Assembly (NCBI GenBank): GCA_030272585.1
Contig: BSYQ01000007.1
Location: 2,856,001 to 2,920,000 of the forward strand
From: Bryopsis sp. KO-2023
Lineage: Eukaryota; Chlorophyta; Ulvophyceae; Bryopsidales; Bryopsidaceae
Reading direction: 5' to 3'
DNA: 64,000 bases
Shown here: positions 55,379 through 64,000 of the stretch, in pieces
How positions within the stretch are numbered: position 1 is the first letter of the stretch
How the letters are laid out: each line of letters starts with the position of its first letter
Position numbers and translations under genes: made by a program
Notes under the pieces: model-generated
What the model saw: only the letters and a program-made list of their open reading frames with translations
What the model was told of the DNA's origin: nothing
Database searches by the model: none

Positions 55379-57547
55379 TTGACAGATGGATGGTAGAAGA
55401 GAAGTGAACAGGCTCGGCGTGTTTGGGGGGAGGAGGAGGGGGGGGGGTCCAGTTTTGGGAAAGTTGTTTTGGCTATCTGGCTTTCTCATTCCAGACATCT
55501 TTTGGGGGAAATTTTGTCGAATTTGATTCGCAACCTACAGTTGCAGAGGATGTTTTGTTTTGTTTTTTGAAAGAGAGTTTGTCTCGATTTGTGGGGCAGG
55601 GTTTAGTTATCAGCCTCTAGATGGAAATGTGAAGGGGGCTTGGGAAAATTGAGTGAGGTGGAGATGGATGCGTGCTGCAAAGTACGTGCATGCCTTGGTT
55701 TATCGCTTTGGTATTGCGCAAAATCCATTGCTTCACTGTCAGGAGAGACTTAGCCATCCATGAAGTGGAGGTGGGATGTGGTCAAGGTTTTTCTTTCATG
55801 GAGGAGAATTGTGAGGGAGTGTTGAAAGGATTGCATTCTTGTGTTCAAATCTGTAGCTTATCTTGCAAAACTTGGGTGTTTTTTTGGTTGGTTTCTGGTC
55901 ATTGTAATGCTAATTTGATCCTTGCAGGCTGGAGCATTGGTCCCAAAACAGTGCTTAGTATGTCTTTTGCTTCCACCAGGAAGCAAATCACTGTACTTTT
56001 TAGAGCTAATTCGAGAAGGGCAGCAATTTTTATAGCGACCGGATGCTTGCTTCTTTCCCCCCCCCCTACACAAAGCTGTCCCAAGTTGTGAAATTCTTTC
56101 GAATCCTTGCCACAGTTGTTGTACCCCCTCCACACAAACAATTTTTCTCAACTTTTTCAAAAGGTTTGAAACTCTACCGTAATAGGGTATGTCATTTTTT
56201 TTCCCAAGTTCGTTTTTTTTTAAGAAAAAAAACTCACGCCTCGAAAGATGCGAAGAAAACATGCTTTTCCTGAACCCCCTTTCCCCCAAATTTAATTCAA
56301 ATCGTGCCGTCGTTAGCTTGTCTCTTGGAGAATCGACAAGAGGGGCAAGGTGTGGGAAAAAAACGAAACCACCTCCTTGTTTCAAGAAGTCGTTTTGCAT
56401 TTTGTCCCCCCCTTCGTTTTATCCCTCTTCCAACCCCCCAAAACAACGAAGTACTCACACTTTTATGGCAAAGATGCTTTTTTTTTTTTTGCCCATTATT
56501 CCTCACCAGAAAAAATCAATTCACGCAAAACAAAAAAAGTGCGCTTCGTGGTCAATTCCTTTTTCTTTTCTTTTCTTTCTTTTTTCTTGTTGCTTTACTT
56601 GTCCATTGCTTGAGAGCACACACATCCCCAGACCCCCCCTCCCCGGCACAAACACGCTAATTTTCCTATTCCCTTCCCCCCTAAAATTTCCCCCATATAA
56701 GGGTATCCCATTCTCTTTTCTTTCTCTTTTCTTTTAGTATTTTTTCTCCTCCCCCGCAACCCCTCCTCGAATCACAACATGGTCGGAAAAAGAAGAAAAA
56801 AAATGCATATACCCCTTAGCTAAGAATATATATCGTTCACCTATCTACCGATATTTCCCCACCCCATTCCCATTGCAATGAAGATTGGCCTGTGCCCAAA
56901 AACCCACAACAAGAGCACCACTCTAAGCAGCAGATCCTTTCTTTTTTTTCCAGGCTTTCCTTTCGCCGCGTCCGACTCAAAAAAAACATCTGTAGATAAT
57001 CCAGGGAATTTGTCATTCTCTCCTTCTACGGTGCATGAGCGCCTGCCAACCAACCACCCTTCTCAAATTCTCCTGAACAAAATCTTTCCCCTCAACATAT
57101 ACCTGCTATGTTTTTTTCTTTTTTTCTGGATTCCATAAAAAGCCAGTTGAAACCAGCAACATTGAACCCCTTTCCCCACCCTCCAAATCATTCCCCAAAC
57201 AAACATGCCCCATAAAACCCCCTAGACTTTTATGTAATATCACGGCAAAAAGCACCCAGTATAAACCTTATTTGTTTCGAGTTTTCCCTTTTCAAATTTC
57301 AGAAGAGAGATACCCTGCTGCAGCACCTCCAGGTCTGATTTTTCCTTTGCATCTATATATATATCTATACGTATAGACAGATATGTGAACACGTCTAAAA
57401 ATAGATCCATAATCTCAAAAACCAAAAAGATAGAGAATCAAAGAAAGAAAAAAAAATGAAGCCAGATGCAACAAGACAGTTCTCTTTGTATCCATACCCC
57501 ACCCCACCCCACCCCACCCCCCAAAAAAAAGAGGAGGAAAATGCATT
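55379..57547. other. Intergenic between convergent genes
   Basis: No gene supported. From about 56160 to 57500 the + strand is pyrimidine-rich, like the stretch downstream of the oxygenase gene. A (CCCCA)n tract lies near 57496-57522. G-rich tracts occur at 55420-55450. Confidence 0.5.
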
Positions 57548-60500
57548 TCATACTCCCCCAGGGTCGACTTCGGCCGTCACTACAGTCAAAACTGGTGGCG
57601 ACTGCACACCGATTACTTCGCCTTCACGAAATCCATCCCCCTCTTCTCCTTCCTGTTGTTGTTGTGGGGTCATTTCAATGCCATGCACCCAAGCTGCCAC
57701 CGGGCAGTTTTCCCCTTGCGGACCGATAGGGCGATCCCCACCACCAGCATCGTCCAGCGTGAAAGAATCCTTTTTCAGCCGTTCTCCGATGTTGAAACTC
57801 CCGCCTGGATTGACGAAGAGGACGTGGCGCAGGGAGCGCTGCTCTCTGGGGACTTCGTCTGGCCAATCCGTGCCGGGCGATTGGTGTGGTCTCGGTCGAC
57901 ACAGGTATCTTCTTATGGCGATGCACAGGTTCATTATGAACAGGATTATGATCAGCAGGATCACCCCGATCGACATGACAGACATGAAAGAGTTGGCTCC
58001 GTTGTCTCCTTCAGAAGCTGGGGGGGGGGAAAGATGAGGGGGAGAAAAAAAAGAAAACAAAAAAAGAGAATGACTGGAAATACAAGGGGCGAATACGAAC
58101 ATCTGACGAAAATAAAGGGAAGGGTGTCCAGATGGTAGGAAAATGTTTTTTTGGGGGTATTGCGATCAAGCCCTATTTATGTTGAGTGGAACCTGGAGGC
58201 AGGGGATACAAAATTAGATAACAATATCTATTTTTGAGGGTCTGATTTCTGATATTCGGAGAGGTAAACAAGTGTGTGGAGTTTAGAAAAGTTGCCACCA
58301 GGATGCAGGGACAATGTTATAATTATATATATATATATTTTTTTTCCCAGAGAAAACAGCTCACCATTGTCGTTTGGAGCAACCCCTCCAGCATCTTCTT
58401 CCTGTTTCGGACCTGAGCGAAAACACATCAGGGCATATTCCAACAGTTTTTTGTGCATTCTTTTCTATGCTATAAATAGTCAAAATTCACAGCCACTTTT
58501 TTTCGGGAATAATCCTAATCGTATAGTGAATCTGGATATTCAATAACGATTCCGGATTTGGGAATTCATCGAATCTCTCTTTAGTTTTTACAAAAAACTG
58601 ACCTTGGATCAAAATTCACCTGGATTTTGTTCGTTTCATTGAATTGTGTGTTCATTTATTTACTTACTTACTCAATGTACTTGTAAATTCCATTCCTCAC
58701 CGTCGTTCAGCAAGACAGGCTGGCATGAAGTCTGCCCTGAATCACATGCCTCTTGGCAATCTGAGGGCATTCCACAAATGTCATTTTTTTCAGTCTTTTC
58801 CCCCCCCCTCTTTTCAAACATTCCCTCAGCCCCATCTCTTCGCTCCAAAAACCACACTTCAATGGCTCCGTTGCCGGAAAGCCCCACAAAGCATATAGCA
58901 CCTTCGGTGTTTCCCCTTGCACACAATAAGCATGAATCGCACCTGGGAAAGCAGGTTTTAAGATCTCGCACGGCGATAGCTGGTAAGAAACGCACACACA
59001 CACACACACACACACAACAAAGACGAACGGATTCAACACGGCTGCACACTGCATGGCGAGCGAACAAACCGAGCTCCCCAACCCTTCCAAGAGAGTGTCG
59101 CGTCGCAGCTTACCGACAAGGCTGTCCTCGTCATGCTTCGCGCTCGTTATGGGTTCAAGGTTTGCTGGGCTGCGCTACTAACTACTGGTGTGGCACCGTG
59201 GAGCGACGACGGTGGAAGGAACGCATGCAAACAGTGCAAGCTTTTATCCGCTTTGTGCGGGTGTTCGTTCCACCAGTCGCGGTGTGGCCTGCATGGGGGA
59301 CGTCCCAACGATTTCTTTCATCCCTCATATCTGACGTAAAGAGCTCGGTTACACTCACCACACTCCTTTGCGCAGAAGTGTGGGCGGACGCCACACATGT
59401 GATATTTGCAACAATTATTTACAGTCAATCAATCAATCGATTGCAGCAAAAAGAGGCCATCACCCCCCACAATGCCAGAGTAATACAAGGTAAGAATAAC
59501 AAAAACAAAACCCACCCAAAAGAAAAAAAAAAAGCTCCCCGGACAAAGAAAATCCCACCGTTCCAAAGAAAAAAATTATCAACAATTATTTGCAACAACG
59601 ATTCTCCTCCACAATGTAATTGATGTTTGTTTGTTTGTTTGAAATATAATATGTTTTGAAATGTTTTGGACGGTTTGGAATGGCTGTTTTGCTGTTGATC
59701 TGATGCAGAGAAATGCATGAAGTTTGTGACAGGTACCTTTCATCAGAGCTGTCGTTGGAATGATCCAACATTCAATGAATGAATGCATGACAATGATTTC
59801 CACTGAACAGAAGGGCATCAAATGAAATTCATCTCAACACAACATCGGTAAAGACAATATGTGGCAGATGTGTCCCTGCCTGAATATATGAGATACTGTC
59901 TGGGGCAAGATCCTCAAGGACAGTCGGATGGAATTTCAACTCCTGGATAATTCAGAAGTTGATAACTCATCTGGATATTGGATGATAGCATCCACAATGA
60001 CATGCATTTCTCAAACAAAAAAGCAAAATGATCCAACAGCACATCACAAATTCACCACTTCCACAACATCCGGAGTCAAAACTTGATTAAAAATCATCAA
60101 AGGAACATGTAGAAGTAAAAATGCCCTGAATAGCTACCTGATAGCTATCTTGACATTCATAATGCATACACTCCAATACCAACATTGCTGATCTGAAAAA
60201 ACAGAAAAAACACTACCGAGATCCTCGACACGGATTCAATTGTTTTCTTGATAGTTGAAGATCCTAACAAGTTTCTAAGTTGAATCCTTCCTACAAAGCT
60301 TCCCAAAGAAGACCTCCCCCCCCCTTGGCATCATTCTTATGGGGAGCAATCCTTCCAAAACACACCCTTCCACGTATTCGACTCCCTAGCACCAACGCAC
60401 TCGCTGCCTCCCTCTGTTGGAGCCAAAAAAGGTAGATGAAAAAACGAATTTTTCAACACAGAACTTCAACTTTAGAAAGTCTAGATTGAAATTTGACAAA

Positions 60501-61677
60501 AGAAAACATGCATATCCATCCACCAACACGGAAAGCATCAGAACCACATTGTCTTACCAATGTAGCAAAAGAAGCCCTTGTCGCCCGCCTTGATTGCATG
60601 CTGTTTGCATCCTGGACGATTGGTGCGGACCCTGTTGATCACCGATTTGTCTGAGCATGCACAAGGATCTGCAGAGGGAGAAGAAGGAGGGGAAGGGGCA
60701 GGGGGGGTCGCCTGACCCACTTTCGAGGGGTCGAACCCCTCCTCGCAGTAGACCTCCGAGATCGCCTCAGCAATCGCTTCAGCCACCGCCTCAGCGACAA
60801 CTTCAGCAACAGCAAGATTGGTCGCCTCTCCCGTGCCGATCACCTGAGATCCAGCCTTCGCTGTGGCGCTCTTAATGGTTTCCTGTGAGGAAAAACAGCG
60901 CCGCCACGTTACAAATCGAGCGATGCGATCCAGAGAAATAGACGAGTCCTAGCCCAATGGTTCATCGCTCCATACTCCCACACACCTTGAATTCTTCTGC
61001 CCTAGCCTTGGAGGAGGCAGAGGCGAATTCGTTCAGAGCGCCGGACTCGGCGTCCGCGATCGCTCCAGCGAAAGCACTTGCGATCGCGTTGGAAGAGGCC
61101 AACGCATTCGCGGAAGAGTTGGGTTCGCAATCATCACCCTCAACTTTCGCACTCGTTTCTGCGATGGCTTGTGCATACGCAGTCGCGATCGCTTTCACGT
61201 TTGCCTGGAGCACAGCAAAACAGTGCAGCTTCTCAGCCCGACACATTTCCACACCCCTTGCTGGCATAGCATACCATTGCGTAGTTAGCTTTGCAGCTTG
61301 CTGCGTTGAACGAGCGAGGTTTGGAGATTGGGACCAGGAAATTTGGGATGGAATGCTCACATCACTGATCGCGAAAGCTTCACCGCATCCTGGAGCTTCA
61401 GCAAAGGCCCTCACGACGGCTTCTCCGACGGATTTTTTTTCCTCGCTGTGGGCACTCGCAAGACTGAAGGAAAGAGCAGTACATCCCAACAGGTTTCGCC
61501 CCCCGGCGACATCCCTGATCGCGTTGGCTGCGCAACACCACGAACGCAAGCCGTCCACTCAATCGCAGACGAAACACCAAAAAGACAAACGCTAGCCCGA
61601 TCGAAAAGAAACAGCGACACACCTCCACCAAACCTCGCCACGAGCAAAGCAACAAGAACGATTCTGCACGACCACAT
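57548..61677 (-). CDS. Single-pass membrane protein with Ala-rich helices and Cys-rich modules
   Basis: Eight exons: 61677-61623, 61527-61361, 61204-60986, 60882-60558, 59164-59114, 58979-58701, 58412-58365 and 58017-57548; phases close to 537 residues. The N-terminus MWSCRIVLVALLVARFGG looks like a signal peptide. Next come Ala-rich helical stretches with a repeated AIAxAxA pattern (ANVKAIATAYAQAIAETSAK, ALASSNAIASAFAGAIADAE, AVAEVVAEAVAEAIAEAISE). Two Cys-rich pieces follow (CACSDK...GFFCYIG; CFPRCDSCLLC ... CGMPSDCQEACDSGQTSCQ), then a Gly/Asn linker and one membrane helix (SVMSIGVILLIIILFIMNL). The ~120-residue cytosolic tail is Arg-, Glu- and Gln-rich. This is a type I topology, so a cell-surface or vesicle receptor or adhesin is possible. 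No named family is recognised. The exon 1 donor is the least certain junction. Confidence 0.72.
58993..59016. repeat. (CA)n microsatellite
   Basis: About 12 CA units in an intron, right after the acceptor side of exon 6 of the single-pass protein gene. Confidence 0.9.
59424..59480. repeat. Short dispersed repeat, copy 2 of 3
   Basis: Same CAATCAAT lead, AAAGAGGCCATCACCCCCC core and ATGCCAGAG tail as at 16759-16818. In an intron of the single-pass protein gene. Confidence 0.7.
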
Positions 61678-64000
61678 GGTTCAGGAATTCCCACTCCACA
61701 ACAAAAATTGGTATCGAACACGGTGTAGCTTATTCAGGGACGGGGATTGCTGCTTGGTTTGGGGACTGCTGGGGTGATTTGAAGCGGTGGAATGATGAGA
61801 CGTCAGGTCGCTTCCGACGTCATGCTGTGGCCTGTCTCTGTTAACCTCGTTTTGTCGTCAGTTGACACTGAGTGTGGTTTGGCCAAACTCCTCCTACACA
61901 ACAGGTGTGTTGAGTACAAACATTCAAAACAATACTGGTGCTGGTGGTTTCATGTTTGGACTGAGTGTTTGAACTAAGGTTGGGGTTAGTTATGGCCCAT
62001 AACTAATGGGACTTGCATAAACCAGAAAACAGTTTTGGGTTGGGCGGCTGTAAGGCAATCAAAAAGAGGCCATCACCCCCCATAGGCTGTAAGACATGCA
62101 CAAAGAGAGTCCTCACGTGACAAATTGTGACTCACAATATTTCCCCTCAGAAAGCGTGTTCAATTGGTGTTTTTTCCATCTTTCTCTTTCTGACCACTTG
62201 TTTTTCTGGTTGTTTCTGTCAAAAAACCTTGTTCCAAAAATATACTTTAGGAAATATGTGGCAGACATTCTGCACATCATGGGGAGAGAGGGTGCGTTTT
62301 ATGTTCTGGAAAAATGCTGGAAACTCACAGTGTGAATGGGATCCGAGCTTTTTCTCAGGGCATCCTGCTGCGACAACCCTGAAAACTTTTCCCAAGTTGT
62401 TTGAAACTGTAACGATCTTTTCACAAAGAAGGAAATGAGCACTAGGATAAAAAAACGGTTTTAAAAAAGGCTTTAATTCACAACAAAAAAAGTCAGGAAC
62501 AAAAAGCACAAGCCGCCTTGTTGGAAACATAAAATTATTTACAGCAAATGCCTTAATGAATTTGTACCTCCATTGAAAATTCTTTCTTGCACCTCAATTT
62601 TTTTCCTTCTACAACGATATTGATTCCAGGCAGATTTTTCGTTTCTTTTTCTTTTCTTGGGTTCATTTTTTTACAGTTCCATTTTTTTGTCCCAACATTC
62701 CAGCCCATTCTAACATCCAGAAATTGAGTAAGTCACCCTCTCCCTTCATCGAAAACAATCCCCTCAATTTCACCCTCCCGTGCTTGGATTGCTGTTCCAT
62801 TTTTTTTTTTCTTTTAATGGTTCTGGAACCATTTTTTCTTTCCTTTTTTTCCCTTCGTTTGTGTATGCTTCGATTTCCCCCCGCACAACGTGACTATCAA
62901 ACCGTTTGCAAACAATGTTAGAATTTTGGACATCCATCCGCACAGTTGTTGTTGTATATAAGGTCTCATTTTCATTAGTCAGGGATACCAACTCCAGTTT
63001 AATTTTCTCCCCTCTCTGAGAGCTCTTCCTCCTTCGCTTTTTACAGAAGTGTGCAAACCCCTGGACTGATAACAAGCGACCCATCCTGCCCAAATGGAGG
63101 CATCATTTCCATCCGCCCGTTCTCCTCGGTGCATTTGCCCATTCTCCTCTATATAAGGGGACATATATATATATATATATATATATATGAATAAAATTCG
63201 TCTGATTTTTCCTAACAGGATTCTGCTCCACTGTACTAACACCAATTGTTTGCATCTGATCTCCTCCTTTCTTCCACCTCCTTTTTGTTCCCCTCAGAAT
63301 TTTTGTTTCCATGGTTCTTCCCCCTTGATATTTTTTTTCTTGCCTCTATACCATTTTTTTTTCTTTTTGATAACTTCTTTGTCCCAACATTTTTCATTCC
63401 AGCATCAGAAATATTGACAAACTCAGGCACCCATTTCCGGAAAAAAACTTGATCCTCTCATGCTTGGATTGATATTTTTTTTTTGCATTCCATCCCTGAA
63501 ATCTAGGCTCCTAAAAACAACTGCACACCAATAACTTGGAAGGATTTTCCTAGCTAGAGAAATAAGACCAGTCCTGTAGAAAAGGTTAGGGGAAGAAGAG
63601 GTGGATGGTGAACCACGTGGGCTTTTGTGAGGGTTCACAGGCAGTACAAGAAGATTTGGTGAATTGGTTCAGTACAGTGGTTTTCTGGAGGACAAGCAGT
63701 ACTTGGAAAGGGGAAGGATAAAAATGTTGTGAAAGGAACGATACGATTAGTTCTTGTAAGTCCCTTCAGGGCAAAGCCCAAGTGTGTCTCTCGTGTGTTC
63801 CACCCAACTGGATCGAGTCCAGTAAGATTATTGCTACAAGTCCAATGAATGATAGGGCCAAAAAGCCCGACAATATGTTTTGAAGTGCCACAAATGTTAC
63901 AGTGCCATGGAATGGAACAGAACAATGAATCCTGTCCAGTCAGACTCCCCACCTCACATATAACATCAAAGGACCTCCAAACCACCACCACCGCCCCCAC
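61678..64000. other. Repeat-rich end of the window, no gene supported
   Basis: Contains the third copy of the short GAGGCCATCACC repeat (62055-62085), the second copy of the long dispersed repeat (62217-62860), and an (AT)n tract at 63163-63188. A minus-strand frame runs off the end (64000-63635, 121 codons) but shows no known domain. Confidence 0.45.
62217..62860 (+). repeat. Dispersed repeat, copy 2 (inverted relative to copy 1)
   Basis: Blocks 62245-62400, 62560-62640 and 62690-62845 match copy 1 near 13560-12540 in reverse. The + strand from about 62310 encodes the shared NSQCEWDPSFFS and AATTLKTFPK peptides. Confidence 0.55.

Noticed and set aside
1..64000. Over-representation of GTCAGAC near splice sites
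   Set aside because: Several occurrences near donors were noticed, but the motif is short and also common elsewhere; no reliable excess can be claimed by eye.

Overview
The window looks like nuclear DNA of a chlorophyll b-containing eukaryote, most likely a green alga. It carries an intron-rich gene for chlorophyllide a oxygenase (makes chlorophyll b) and one for a TGD4-like protein of the chloroplast outer envelope, next to ordinary eukaryotic housekeeping genes. Every main gene except two is split by short GT-AG introns. I rebuilt exons by hand; in each model except the transporter the reading phase closes across all junctions. The CAO N-terminus looks like a simple plastid transit peptide with no signal peptide in front, which favours a primary green plastid over a secondary one. 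Species cannot be fixed from the sequence alone.

Layout. 1-34 kb is a normal gene region: a small possible secreted protein (-), a membrane-anchored TPR protein (-), CAO (-), palmitoyl-protein thioesterase (+), a 13-exon, 1610-residue surface protein with PMP-type repeats and a multi-pass C-terminal domain (-), a conserved small membrane protein (+), a 9-exon TGD4-like lipid-transfer protein (-), and an amino-acid permease of the APC family that appears frameshifted (+). Intergenic regions and introns are full of homopolymer tracts.

32.7-50.7 kb is a nest of transposable elements. The best defined is a 9.4 kb chromodomain-type Ty3/gypsy LTR retrotransposon (35810-45176) with 180-bp LTRs and a 5-bp target duplication, itself sitting in a decayed DDE-transposase-like gene. 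Its gag-like, RNase H, integrase-chromodomain and extra third ORF are visible, but protease and reverse transcriptase are missing. Six copies of a ~465-bp terminal-inverted-repeat element with perfect 8-bp target duplications (hAT-like) are scattered here, two nested inside other copies. Sequenced cores of these elements resemble tRNA genes. Several very large palindromes, two TA-flanked elements, an antisense reverse-transcriptase fragment and a probable second LTR complete the nest.

51.4-64 kb returns to genes: ribonucleotide reductase small subunit (-), head-to-head with deoxyhypusine hydroxylase (+), then an unusual 8-exon single-pass membrane protein (-) with alanine-rich helical segments and cysteine-rich modules. 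The last 2.3 kb is repeat-rich with no supported gene. The linked genes share no single pathway; CAO and TGD4 both serve the plastid.
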